Shown: one piece after another, positions 54,101-62,430 of the stretch
Position numbering within the stretch: the stretch's first letter is position 1
Layout of the letters: the number at the start of each line of letters is the position of its first letter
Source: Bacteroidia bacterium
GTDB lineage: Bacteria; Bacteroidota; Bacteroidia; NS11-12g; UBA9320
Assembly (NCBI GenBank): GCA_018402155.1
Contig: JAGYJG010000001.1
Location: forward strand, 1,252,198-1,316,197
Direction of reading: 5' to 3'
Length of the DNA: 64,000 nt
Made by a program: the position numbers and the translations under genes
The notes under the pieces: model-generated
Database searches by the model: none
Told to the model about the DNA's origin: nothing
Seen by the model: the letters and a program-made list of their open reading frames with translations, nothing else

Positions 54101-54637
54101 GACAAAACAAGCAGACTCATTATAGAGCAAATAGAAAGTTTAAGTAATATGGCAACTGAATTCAGCCATTTTGCTAAAATGCCTGAAGATCAATTTGTAA
54201 AATTCAATCTATCTGATATAGTGAGGAGTACAACAGACCTTTTTAAACAATCTGAAAATATAGAAATAAGGGTGAAAATAGCACCCGAGGTATACATCAA
54301 CGGTGACTCTGAGCAAATGCAGAGAGTTTTTAATAATTTGATAAAAAATGGTATCCAAGCAATACCGGATGATAGAAAAGGGAAAATAGAAGTAAGGCTA
54401 AGCTCATCAAATAATAAGGTAAAAATAATTGTAAAAGACAATGGAAAAGGTATTCCAAGAGAGTTATATAAGAAAGTCTTTATTCCAAATTTTAGCACGA
54501 AAAACTCTGGTATGGGATTGGGTTTGGCCATCTGCCGCAAAATAGTAGAAACAGCCAAAGGCGAAATCACTTTCATCTCAGATCTAAACCAAGGGACCAC
54601 ATTTACCATAACGCTGCCTACAAGTGAAAAAAAATAG
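51113..54637 (+). CDS. Large membrane sensor histidine kinase (NtrY-like), orphan
   Basis: 1174 residues. An N-terminal helix (about 5-25) and a periplasmic region are followed by a bundle of seven or so helices (about 182-425), a second extracytoplasmic segment (about 430-655), helices at about 660-690 and 705-730, a third sensor segment, a helix at about 865-885, HAMP (about 895-945) and the kinase core: H box VAHEIKNPLTP with His964, N box FNNLIKNGIQA, DNGKGIPRE and GLGLAICRKIV. It should autophosphorylate on His964 in response to an envelope signal. No response regulator is adjacent. TTG start overlapping the hldD stop (TTGA), so it is translationally coupled to hldD. Family length is usually about half of this. 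Confidence 0.92.
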   Translation: MKKTITIAWILGIALTASLLLKLGTKSTAPPATEFLDISPFLAELKPESDALYEELTPLGFQQPSHRRALELNKERWYILVVQNDTLHYWNSNKLEIDSSANGAKNESFLHFFGDDTYAVFVKNKTTYFAFRIANDEKIHPRLINHSPKFANKQLAMSQLNTKTNTTILPFETKYKSNQLFLNLGLLTSFIFLFLVWWYGSKESVLMYFAGVAVFISNTATYFYTDLSILSYLLISADSIANSSTLQLNVLLYIHLASIVSGALLLFSLIKKLPTYLSAFVMSVGVLFLADFFLDLTAHVVSRSAIPFDFEKLFNLNGATFAAFGFICLSFVFFWLILNYTKLSAILSDRGYISVLLGILAFTLFQYWDTSRSLGSLFYPIVLTGLSLFIFQITLKPRYKIYIFFVLTTLLTATIIAKNHEERNEKIAREYAIRLVNNDDPRAEKTLQSFENQLAQEFLVPEDYQNFSEKKELIESRLKHLYFSNYLEKYELKLLSFDPYGNNINDNSLYSFSHLDSLFNNHTNRTKSAYFYKLDNYSGLNGYLAKYENCNLEGNFGTTYILLQPRIVQSEFIYPEAFKNQKDVPLQSLNDYSFGLYFKTKLVSQRGSFAYKLNEVPKTDNSLFNLTNLHHYTYKVGQYIVVLSKRENIVRVWLYTFTFTLTAMLGLGLLSSLVSFYLVGKEHTFTRAFLPIKNRFLSARIQTSLTIILLTGLLLSVYIIISFIQANYNQNLEDQLLNKVKSITTKLQNRIDLADKMQSLEQRTLIFNEESSTFNVDINLYSPAGILQSTTKLHLIDEQILGRQMDPKAFFQLSLKKASQLLIEEEIEGSKYKSAYVPLFDENRNILGFVNTPFFGKSEELNKQISNLVVNIVNIYFLLLLGGVILAYLISKQISKPLLLIREKIAKTALGGSNELIVYTRDDEIGLLVKQYNKMVMELEESVNQMAESEREGAWREMAKQVAHEIKNPLTPMKLSMQHLQRAYTNGPSENLDVLFDKTSRLIIEQIESLSNMATEFSHFAKMPEDQFVKFNLSDIVRSTTDLFKQSENIEIRVKIAPEVYINGDSEQMQRVFNNLIKNGIQAIPDDRKGKIEVRLSSSNNKVKIIVKDNGKGIPRELYKKVFIPNFSTKNSGMGLGLAICRKIVETAKGEITFISDLNQGTTFTITLPTSEKK

Positions 54638-55148
54638 TATAATACTCTTACTACTGTGCATGTGGTCATGTGGGAAAAAACCGCTAAGTGATAATTTTGC
54701 CAACCTACTTCAAAAAAATGAGTATACCGTGCTTATGTTTGTTGCCCCAGACTGTCCGCTTTGCATTACCTTGTCTACTCCTTTCACTGAACTGTCTGAT
54801 AATTTTTCAGATATCCAATTTTTGGTGGTACACAGCGGCATGCATTATGACGCTATGGAAATAAATATGTATGCTACCAGCACCAAACTAAAACCTCAAA
54901 TATACCGAGATTATGACTACCAAGTAGCAAATCATTTGGGCGCTAGTGTAACCCCAGAATTTTTTGTAGTAGACCGCTTTTCCAATGTACTATACCAAGG
55001 TTTGATGGATGATCGTATCGTTGAATTGGGTAGTTACAAACAGAAGTGGGAGAATCACTATCTAAGAGATGCTATACAAGCTCTTTTGGCAAATAAACCC
55101 GTTAAAGTAAAAAAAACAAAGCCAGTGGGTTGCGTACTAGAGTACTAA
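54624..55148 (+). CDS. Redoxin (AhpC/TSA-like) lipoprotein
   Basis: A 174-residue thioredoxin-fold protein with a lipoprotein signal (LLLLCMWSC, anchor Cys about 16), the redox motif APDCPLCITL (about 44-53) and the cis-Pro region ASVTPEFFVVD. It ends with LLANKPVKVKKTKPVGCVLEY; the GC-hydrophobic ending is what I know from redoxin modules that are fused to or precede cytochrome c-copper monooxygenase modules. Such a module is encoded 1.9 kb further on, behind an inverted two-gene block. GTG start, 14-nt overlap with the kinase gene. Confidence 0.82.
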   Translation: MKKNSIILLLLCMWSCGKKPLSDNFANLLQKNEYTVLMFVAPDCPLCITLSTPFTELSDNFSDIQFLVVHSGMHYDAMEINMYATSTKLKPQIYRDYDYQVANHLGASVTPEFFVVDRFSNVLYQGLMDDRIVELGSYKQKWENHYLRDAIQALLANKPVKVKKTKPVGCVLEY

Positions 55149-55214
55149 TATTAATTCGAAAAATGTAAATATATGTAAACTCAAAAGGGCAAAAAGCCTG
55201 ACTTTTCAAAAATT

Positions 55215-56150
55215 TTATTTTATGTAGCTATCTACATGGCGTGCTTTTTTGTCTGGATATATATCAGCTATTTTCACTAAAATCATTGTCTCCTCTACAT
55301 CACCAAAATCCTTATTTATGGCTGTACCAAATGTTTTCATAGTTGGTGACAAACTCATATAGCTATTAATGAGGGGTGGAATATTTTCGCCTCGTTCTCT
55401 CACAAAACCGTTGAGTAATTTATGAGCTTGTTTGTAATCTAGGCCTTTTATTGCTGATTTAAAAGTATCTATGTCTGAAAAAATCTTCTGTTTATTGATA
55501 GGACGGATAAGCTCTTCCTTATCCTCAAAAAAGTATTCCATAAAATACATCAAAGCATCTCTAGCTTCGGTATTGTAGCTAGTGTACATGGTTACTTTTC
55601 CGCTATAATACTGTATACTGGGAGTATCTACCACAATAGCACCTAGTCCATCCCACAGATTATCCAATGCAAAAATACCTCTACGAGAACCAGCAGCTGG
55701 TTGGAAATTGGGTTGCACCCAACTTCTTCCTAGCTCGACTGTAGTTGGCAAATACTCAGAAATAAATTTCTCTGAATACGAAAAATAATGCTGAGTCGAC
55801 AATTCTAAGGGACGAGTATGTAGAATTTTAGCACAATCTATAAAACGATAACCTCCAATAATTTCCTGTGCTTCGGGTGCCCATACGATTAGTTGCTCGT
55901 AGCAATTTTCACTTACGTCAAACTCGTCTATATCGTAGGGTTTTCCGGTACCTCCACCTGCGCTAGCAAACGTAAATTCGCGCAATATGCCTATTTCCAT
56001 CATGACATGTGGGCTGTTATGATGGTTAACGATGTAAATTTCATTTTCACCCTTATTAGTAGTTCGAATAAAACGATCTTTGGTAAGTTCATTTTTTATT
56101 GCCTCTAAAGGCTGGCGGGGTGCTATATAATCTAACTTTTGAATCGCCAT
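55215..56150 (-). CDS. GNAT-like N-acyltransferase, GlsB/OlsB type
   Basis: A 311-residue acyl-ACP-dependent N-acyltransferase of the OlsB/hemolysin-like GNAT family: GKPYDIDEFD, YEQLIVWAPEAQEIIGGYRF, PTTVELGRSWVQPNFQ and the SRRGIFALDNLWDGLG segment. In Bacteroides, the related GlsB puts a 3-hydroxy fatty acid on the amino group of glycine, the first step of glycine lipid synthesis. The pairing with an O-acyltransferase gene (4-bp gap) supports an aminolipid role. Amino acid substrate (glycine, serine-glycine or ornithine) is not visible. Confidence 0.82.
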   Translation of the reverse strand: MAIQKLDYIAPRQPLEAIKNELTKDRFIRTTNKGENEIYIVNHHNSPHVMMEIGILREFTFASAGGGTGKPYDIDEFDVSENCYEQLIVWAPEAQEIIGGYRFIDCAKILHTRPLELSTQHYFSYSEKFISEYLPTTVELGRSWVQPNFQPAAGSRRGIFALDNLWDGLGAIVVDTPSIQYYSGKVTMYTSYNTEARDALMYFMEYFFEDKEELIRPINKQKIFSDIDTFKSAIKGLDYKQAHKLLNGFVRERGENIPPLINSYMSLSPTMKTFGTAINKDFGDVEETMILVKIADIYPDKKARHVDSYIK

Positions 56151-56154
56151 TCTC

Positions 56155-56970
56155 TTACGCTTTAAGTGAGTAAGCTATTTCCTTTATTTTTTGAGCCCAA
56201 GCTCTGTCTTTCATTGTATTTAGGTCTAATTCCTCTGGATATATAGGCTTACCAAATATGATTTTTATTGTTGTATTTTTTTGCTTAAACAACTCATTCA
56301 CCAAATATAACATTTCGATGTTTGCTTTTATTCCTAATTTCTCTCTTAAATTACTTAGATTATAAAAAAAATTGGAAAGTTGTCCATCAATAATCACTGG
56401 CACAATGGGCACATTGTGTTTTCGAGCTCGGGTTACAAAAGTTTTTCTCCATTCTAAGTCCTTCACTTCTCCTTTTTTTTTGCGGCTCACCAAACCAGCG
56501 GGAAAAATAACCACACTTTCATCATTCGCTAATACAGCATCTACATTTTTGAGCGAAGGGAAAGCAGTATATCCGTGTTTGTTTACACCTACAAAAATAT
56601 CTTGCATAGGTTTTAAATTTAGCAAAATATCATTAGCTATAAATTTTATATCCTCTCTGTAATGAGAAAATTGATCGATAAAAGCTAAGGCGTCCATTCC
56701 TCCAAGAGGATGATTGCTAGCAAAAGTAACACCTCCAGTTTTTGGTGCGTTCTCTATGCCCTCAATTTTAGCTGTGATATTAAACTCCTTTATAACATTT
56801 CGACAGAACTGAATTCCACTAGCACCCTCGTTGTCTGCTATGATACGATTGACTTCGTCTTGCCAAAGTATTTTCTTCAAATAATCGAGTATAAACTTAG
56901 GAAGTCTTTTTAACAATAATGGATTTTTTTCCGCTATTATTTTTTCTATGTCTATAACCTTACTTGGCAT
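56155..56970 (-). CDS. Lysophospholipid-type O-acyltransferase, GlsA/OlsA type
   Basis: A PlsC-like acyltransferase of 271 residues. The catalytic motif is SNHPLGGMDALAF: the His and Asp are separated by five residues (HX5D) rather than the four of PlsC, a form I associate with the OlsA/GlsA and hemolysin-like group. FPAGLVSRKKKGEV is the second acyltransferase motif. It would O-acylate the N-acyl amino acid made by the next gene. ATG at 56970 is preferred over an in-frame GTG at 56979, which is only 1 nt from the promoter. First gene of the pair. Confidence 0.85.
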   Translation of the reverse strand: MPSKVIDIEKIIAEKNPLLLKRLPKFILDYLKKILWQDEVNRIIADNEGASGIQFCRNVIKEFNITAKIEGIENAPKTGGVTFASNHPLGGMDALAFIDQFSHYREDIKFIANDILLNLKPMQDIFVGVNKHGYTAFPSLKNVDAVLANDESVVIFPAGLVSRKKKGEVKDLEWRKTFVTRARKHNVPIVPVIIDGQLSNFFYNLSNLREKLGIKANIEMLYLVNELFKQKNTTIKIIFGKPIYPEELDLNTMKDRAWAQKIKEIAYSLKA

Positions 56971-56980
56971 TGTAAGCACG

Positions 56981-56988
56981 CGAAAATA
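56981..56988 (-). promoter_or_regulatory. -7 promoter element of the glsA/glsB-like operon
   Basis: Minus-strand TATTTTCG, 10 nt before the ATG at 56970, in the short divergent gap to the copper monooxygenase-like gene. Confidence 0.5.
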
Positions 56989-57041
56989 GCCAACTTGATT
57001 AAATTAACGCTATTCATTTTAGAAAGTTGCCGGCGGTAGTC

Positions 57042-57049
57042 TACTTTTG
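57042..57049 (+). promoter_or_regulatory. -7 promoter element of the copper monooxygenase-like gene
   Basis: TACTTTTG, consensus match. It overlaps the TTG at 57047, so the start must be the GTG at 57053 or the TTG at 57056, i.e. 3-6 nt from the promoter. Confidence 0.55.
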
Positions 57050-57052
57050 CAT

Positions 57053-58426
57053 GTGTTGAAATATATTGTATTCTTATCTTTGGTTATACTCGCTGCGCTG
57101 TCGTGCACTAAAAACACAGACTTGACATACAGCCAAGATATAGCGCCTATTATTCACAAGAATTGCACATCATGTCACCGTAGTGGCGGTGCTGCCCCAT
57201 TTCCTCTTACTACTTTTCAGCATGTAAATAGAAAAAAAAATACCATACTTGCTGTTACTCAAAGTGGGCTAATGCCCCCTTGGCCTGCCGATAGAAACTA
57301 CTCACATTTTTTGGGAGAACGATACCTGAGCCAAGATGATAAAGACAAAATAAAAGAATGGATAGAAGGCGGTGCACCATTAGGCGATACAAAAACGATG
57401 GCTAAACCTCCCCTCTATGACCAATATAGTAATATAGGGACGCCTGATACCACTGTATGGTTTGACAGCATAAAAGTTATTGGCAATAGTAGAGACAAAT
57501 TTTTTATTGCAACGCTACCCATTGTATTAAACGAAAAAAAGTACGTGCGAGCTATGGAATTTTTGCCCAATGAAAATAACTTAGTGCACCATATGAATGG
57601 ACGGTTACTAAACTACGAAGACACAAAAAAGGCAAGTATTACAAATGGACTACGCATTTTGGATTTAGAAGTAGACGAAGAAACGTATATAAAACAATTT
57701 GATGCGCTGAAACTTACCAACGATGATGGCACAAGGCCAGTACAAATAAACTCTGTAGTAAACTACCTTCCGGGTGTACAAGCGCAACTCTATCCTCGGG
57801 GGATAGGCGGATTTACAATGCACAAAAAATCAATATTAATAGCTGATGATATACATTTTGGCCCGATACCACAAGACAAGTGGGACCACAGCAGAGTTAA
57901 TATATTTTATACAGACTCCCCACCCAAACGTCCAATACGCGAAGTAATGTTGGGCACCAATGGCGCTAGCAAGATAATTCCGCCGCTGGTAATCCCGCCA
58001 AATCAAATAACCCAACATACTACTTTTTTGAAAATACCCGACGACATCAGTATTCTCACCATAAACCCACACATGCACTTGCTTGGCAAAAGTTTTAAGG
58101 CATATGCCCTCACGCCGAAGCAAGACACCATTCGACTCATTCACATACCGCGGTGGGACTTTAGATGGCAATATTTTTATACGTTTCCTACGATGCTCAA
58201 AATTCCTGCAGGCAGCGTGATTTATGTGGAAGCAGAATTTGATAATACGTCAAAAAACCAGAACAACCCTTATAATCCTCCACAGGAAATACGAGAACGG
58301 TACGAGTTTGGCGGAGCAGGAATGCGCACCACTGACGAGATGCTGCAGTTTATCATAACTTGGCTACCATACCAAGCTGGAGACGAACACATAAGCCTAC
58401 TGGTAAAAGAAGATAAATCAGAATAA
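57053..58426 (+). CDS. Cytochrome c / copper type II (PHM-like) monooxygenase lipoprotein
   Basis: A lipoprotein (LVILAALSC) with an N-terminal monoheme cytochrome c segment (NCTSCHRSGGAAPFPLTTF, about residues 38-56; APF and MPPWPAD are typical) and a PHM-like double beta-sandwich. Copper ligands can be seen: the HH pair in NLVHHMNG (CuA), HMH in NPHMHLLGK and Met in TTDEMLQF (CuB). So it could be a redox-active copper monooxygenase that takes electrons from its heme or from a redoxin. In other bacteria, such modules occur with an AhpC/TSA redoxin. The substrate is unknown. Start GTG at 57053 because of the promoter position. Confidence 0.82.
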   Translation: MLKYIVFLSLVILAALSCTKNTDLTYSQDIAPIIHKNCTSCHRSGGAAPFPLTTFQHVNRKKNTILAVTQSGLMPPWPADRNYSHFLGERYLSQDDKDKIKEWIEGGAPLGDTKTMAKPPLYDQYSNIGTPDTTVWFDSIKVIGNSRDKFFIATLPIVLNEKKYVRAMEFLPNENNLVHHMNGRLLNYEDTKKASITNGLRILDLEVDEETYIKQFDALKLTNDDGTRPVQINSVVNYLPGVQAQLYPRGIGGFTMHKKSILIADDIHFGPIPQDKWDHSRVNIFYTDSPPKRPIREVMLGTNGASKIIPPLVIPPNQITQHTTFLKIPDDISILTINPHMHLLGKSFKAYALTPKQDTIRLIHIPRWDFRWQYFYTFPTMLKIPAGSVIYVEAEFDNTSKNQNNPYNPPQEIRERYEFGGAGMRTTDEMLQFIITWLPYQAGDEHISLLVKEDKSE

Positions 58427-59377
58427 TATTAATAGTCTCTGAGCTATTCCATATCAGCAATAATTTCATCTAGTTTTTCTTATTACTCCTCCATAAACTA
58501 CCTTCAAATCCCAATTATATATTCTTCCTCATAGGGAAGGTCGTAGAACTATCATAATAATCGAGCCAATGATAATAAGTAGCGGTAAATCAAAAATAAG
58601 GATTGACCAGCTATAATGGCGTTCAGATTAATCTTGGTCTTTTATTAAACTCGTCTACTAAATGTATCGATTTTTGATAGTACAAATTATTCAGATTTGG
58701 AGCAACATTTGCATCACAATTTAAAAAATCCTTGTTTCCACATTAATTCAATTGACATTTCCGTTTAAAAGTTTCTTTAATAATTCTGAAATTACAGATA
58801 TTGCGCTCTGCTTGCATTTAGTCGTCTAAAGTTCTATGTGGCTTTTAAAGTCCGTTTTGATTCATTTTTACTCTTCAAGTAACTAGTCATCTTCAAAAGG
58901 GACATCACACTCTTGCTTAATTAATTGAAGAAGCAATATTCCTTTGTCAAAGTAACTTAAGTACTCCATTTACTAACCTCTCTTCTTTTGGGTATATGTC
59001 GATTGCGTGCTGGGCAGAAAACATTTGTCATTGAATCGTTGTATGTTTTTAATGAAAGTTTTTTAAAACTTTCTATTAATTCCGTCCAAAACTACTTAAA
59101 TACACCGTAAATGTAAACGACACATACATCAATGATATATTATTGCGATACATTACTAGACAGTATAAACTGCTGCCATGTGAATACTAGTTATGCTATT
59201 GATGGATCTGCATATTACAATATTTCATCACTTATTTTTCACTACCTCACATATGGATAACCTAGAACGGTTGTCTTTTTATATGCTACACAAAATTGAA
59301 GTTGGTAGGTTTTTTCAAGGCTTTTTTTCGTCTTTACATTTCTTTGTCTTACTATTGTCTTACGCAAATAAACATAG
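58427..59377. other. Long spacer without a convincing gene
   Basis: About 950 bp. On the minus strand, 58883-58969 reads as 28 codons from an ATG (MEYLSYFDKGILLLQLIKQE, then CDVPFEDD) and stays partly open beyond its stop, which might be the remains of a decayed gene, but I could not recognise it. A 62-codon plus-strand frame just before the CPBP-like gene is not protein-like enough to call. No RNA gene or repeat was found. Confidence 0.45.
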
Positions 59378-60346
59378 GTGAAAAACATCATAAACTACTT
59401 AAAAAACTACTATCGTGACCATTTTTCGTGGGGCGAAATTGTAGTGGCTTTGTTTTTTATTACTGGATTTTGCTTTTTAAAATACTACAAATATCTACCT
59501 AGCGAGTGGGGCTCTCAATCACTACTCACTAGCTGGTGGTATGCTGCCTACTTTGCCAACATGAAATGGAGTTTTCATGTGGCACTCTACGGTCTACCTC
59601 TCCTATTTGGATATTTTATGAGTAGTATTTTTCACCATCAATGGTACTTCTGGAAAAGTCCAAAATTTTGGTTTCTCATTTTTTTTGCCATCAGCATTAT
59701 TGCGTATAGAAGTACACTATCTGGCCATGTCACCAAGTGGATGTACAGCTATCGAAATTACGAGCACTTTCAGTGGATTATTAGCACAGTAGGCACTATT
59801 GCCCGAGGGCTATTCTTGTTTTTGGCCATCTGGATATATTGGTATTTTAACGACAAAAAAAAACAACCTTTTTATGGTTTTACACTCCAAAATTTCAACA
59901 CAAAACCCTATGTCATTATGCTACTGCTCATGTTACCGCTAATTGCGGCAGCTAGCACTCAGACAGATTTTTTGGCGTCTTATCCGCGTGTTCAGAAGTT
60001 TACTTCACTAGACTTTGCAAACGCAGCTCACTGGAAACACTTTGCGTTGTATGAATTTTTATATGGCTTAGATTTTTTCAGTATCGAGTTTTTCTTTAGA
60101 GGTTTTCTTATTCTCGCATTTGTGGGTATTGTAGGACCACATGCCATTATTCCTATGGCTTACATGTACGTTGTATTACATTGGAACAAGCCTATGGGTG
60201 AGCTCATTAGCTCATTTTTTGGCGGCAGTTTGCTAGGCATAGTAGCCTATTATAGCCGCAGTATTGTGGGAGGTATTATTGTGCATGTAGGCATCGCTTG
60301 GATGATGGAATTAGGAGCATTCACCAGCAAGTATTTTTTCCCTTGA
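59378..60346 (+). CDS. CPBP (Abi)-like multi-pass membrane protein
   Basis: 322 residues, about eight helices. The C-terminal part resembles CPBP intramembrane proteases: SIEFFFRGFLIL (motif 1, about 232-243), VLHWNKP (motif 2 His) and HVGIAW (motif 3 His). Canonical CPBP proteases carry EExxxR in motif 1; here the first Glu is Ile, so proteolytic activity is questionable. The start is GTG at 59378, the best-supported in-frame start. Its TGA overlaps the TTG start of recG (TTGA), coupling the two genes. Confidence 0.75.
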   Translation: MKNIINYLKNYYRDHFSWGEIVVALFFITGFCFLKYYKYLPSEWGSQSLLTSWWYAAYFANMKWSFHVALYGLPLLFGYFMSSIFHHQWYFWKSPKFWFLIFFAISIIAYRSTLSGHVTKWMYSYRNYEHFQWIISTVGTIARGLFLFLAIWIYWYFNDKKKQPFYGFTLQNFNTKPYVIMLLLMLPLIAAASTQTDFLASYPRVQKFTSLDFANAAHWKHFALYEFLYGLDFFSIEFFFRGFLILAFVGIVGPHAIIPMAYMYVVLHWNKPMGELISSFFGGSLLGIVAYYSRSIVGGIIVHVGIAWMMELGAFTSKYFFP

Positions 60347-62430
60347 ACGAGTTTTTAGATACAGACATTACGTTTTTGAAAGGAGTGGGTACTATGCGTG
60401 CCGAAATACTCCAAAAAGAGCTTAAGCTATTTCGGTTTGAGGATTTACTAAGTTACTTCCCATTTCGTTATGTAGACCGCAGCAAGTTTTATACCATAAA
60501 TGAAATAAATCAAGATACCAGTTACATACAACTGAAAGGAAAAATACTAAACATTGAAGAAGTAGGTCAACCACGCAGCACCCGTCTGGTAGCTTGTTTC
60601 TCTGATGGCAAACAAGAGATAGAACTCCTATGGTTTAAAGGTGTGAAATGGATGAAAACCAACCTTAGAATAGGCGAAGAGATAGTTGTTTTTGGAAAAC
60701 CTAACTTTTATAACGGTAGAATTAATATGAGCCACCCTGAAATAGAATCTGCCGCCAACAGAACAAAGAGTGCCCCACTAGAAGCGATATACCACACCAC
60801 AGAAATGATGAAAACACGGCGAGTAGATAGCAAAGCCATTCGCCTAATGATGACCAACCTAGTGCAGCATCAAAACTACCTCGTGCCCGAAATATTTAGT
60901 GTAGAAATGTGCAGAAAATATAAGCTCATATCACGCGGTAAAGCCTTTCGATTTATACACCAGCCCCCTAGTCACAAGCATATAGAAGCAGCACAATACC
61001 GGTTCAAATTTGAAGAATTGTTCTTTTTGCAACTCCCGTTTATAAATCAAAAAATAAATAGAAAGGAAGCAGTGAAAGGTATACACTTTATGCCAAAAAA
61101 TCCCCTTTTCAAAAATTTTGTTGCCAACCACCTTCCCTTTTCTCTCACCGGTGCCCAAGAGCGAGTGCTCCGCGAAATAAAAACGGATCTATGCTCTGGC
61201 CAGCAAATGAACCGACTGTTACAAGGCGATGTAGGCAGTGGCAAAACCATAGTCGCTTTTTTAAGCGTAATGATGGCAGTAGATAATGGCTACCAGGCCA
61301 GCCTAATGGCTCCTACAGAAATATTAGCTATACAACACTACATAAGCCTCAAAGAACTTGCAGAAAAAATAGATTTGGAAATAGGTTTGTTAACGGGATC
61401 TACCACCCCCAAAGAACGACGACAGCTACACGAAAAATTACAATCCGGAACTATAAAACTACTAGTGGGCACTCACGCTTTAATTGAAGATATGGTAATA
61501 TTTGATAACCTAGGCCTAGTTATCATAGACGAACAACACCGTTTTGGGGTAGCACAACGTGCTAAATTGCAAAGTAAAGGAAAACAAAATCCACACGCAC
61601 TGGTAATGACCGCTACGCCTATACCACGCACACTAGCCATGAGCGTATATGGGGATTTAGACTACAGTGTAATAGATGAAATGCCCGCGGGGCGAAAAGC
61701 GATAAAAACAGCACACCGTTTTGGTTTTGCGCGCCAAAAGGTATGGCAATTTATGAAAGATGAAATAGCCCGAGGACGACAAGCATACGTAGTTTATCCG
61801 CTCATAGAAGAAAGCGAGACGATGCATTATAAAGATCTCAATAATGGCTACGACGAGCTGCTACAATTTTTTCCGAGACCTACATATCAAGTAGAAATGC
61901 TACACGGCAAAATGAAAGCTGCCGACAAAGAGGCTAAAATGAAGGATTTTGCACAAGGAAAAAGCCACATACTAGTAAGCACTACCGTTATAGAAGTAGG
62001 AATAAATGTGCCAAACGCTAGCATTATGATTATAGAAAGTGCAGAGAAATTTGGATTGAGCCAGCTACACCAATTGCGGGGCCGAGTAGGAAGAGGTGCA
62101 GAGCAAAGCTACTGCATACTAATGAGCAGCAAAAAATTGAGTACGAATGCAGAAACAAGACTAAAAGCCATGGTAAAAACCAACAGTGGTTTTGAACTCA
62201 GCGAAATAGACATGAAGCTGCGTGGATTTGGAGATATAGCGGGGACACGTCAAAGTGGATTGGACCAACTAAAACTAGCGTCTTTGAATGAGGATGCACA
62301 TATAGCAGAGGAAGCACGAAAAGCCATTGTAGAGTTGCTGACCACCGACCCAGATTATGACCGCCATCAAAGTTTAAGACACTTTATGAAAAACAAGCAA
62401 GGCTACAAAGACTGGGAGAAAATAGCTTAA
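60343..62430 (+). CDS. recG: ATP-dependent DNA helicase RecG
   Basis: RecG remodels stalled forks and branch-migrates Holliday junctions. The 695-residue protein begins with the wedge/OB domain (FLKGVGTMRAEIL, about 10-22; SYFPFRYVDRS), then helicase motif I LQGDVGSGKT (about 290-300), DEQH box IIDEQHRFGV, TATPIPRT, and motif VI QLRGRVGRG, ending GYKDWEKIA. The in-frame TTG at 60343 overlaps the upstream stop and gives a normal N terminus; a longer in-frame start at 60298 lies deep inside the CPBP gene. It ends exactly where the convergent SRPBCC gene ends. Confidence 0.96.
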   Translation: MNEFLDTDITFLKGVGTMRAEILQKELKLFRFEDLLSYFPFRYVDRSKFYTINEINQDTSYIQLKGKILNIEEVGQPRSTRLVACFSDGKQEIELLWFKGVKWMKTNLRIGEEIVVFGKPNFYNGRINMSHPEIESAANRTKSAPLEAIYHTTEMMKTRRVDSKAIRLMMTNLVQHQNYLVPEIFSVEMCRKYKLISRGKAFRFIHQPPSHKHIEAAQYRFKFEELFFLQLPFINQKINRKEAVKGIHFMPKNPLFKNFVANHLPFSLTGAQERVLREIKTDLCSGQQMNRLLQGDVGSGKTIVAFLSVMMAVDNGYQASLMAPTEILAIQHYISLKELAEKIDLEIGLLTGSTTPKERRQLHEKLQSGTIKLLVGTHALIEDMVIFDNLGLVIIDEQHRFGVAQRAKLQSKGKQNPHALVMTATPIPRTLAMSVYGDLDYSVIDEMPAGRKAIKTAHRFGFARQKVWQFMKDEIARGRQAYVVYPLIEESETMHYKDLNNGYDELLQFFPRPTYQVEMLHGKMKAADKEAKMKDFAQGKSHILVSTTVIEVGINVPNASIMIIESAEKFGLSQLHQLRGRVGRGAEQSYCILMSSKKLSTNAETRLKAMVKTNSGFELSEIDMKLRGFGDIAGTRQSGLDQLKLASLNEDAHIAEEARKAIVELLTTDPDYDRHQSLRHFMKNKQGYKDWEKIA

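Noticed and set aside
59193-59381. 62-codon plus-strand frame ahead of the CPBP-like gene
   Set aside because: Composition (many Phe, His and Leu from T-rich DNA), no family resemblance and overlap with the real gene; probably chance.
60298-60342. Longer N terminus for recG
   Set aside because: The added residues lie in the CPBP coding sequence and are unlike RecG; the TTG at 60343 in a TTGA overlap gives a normal RecG start.
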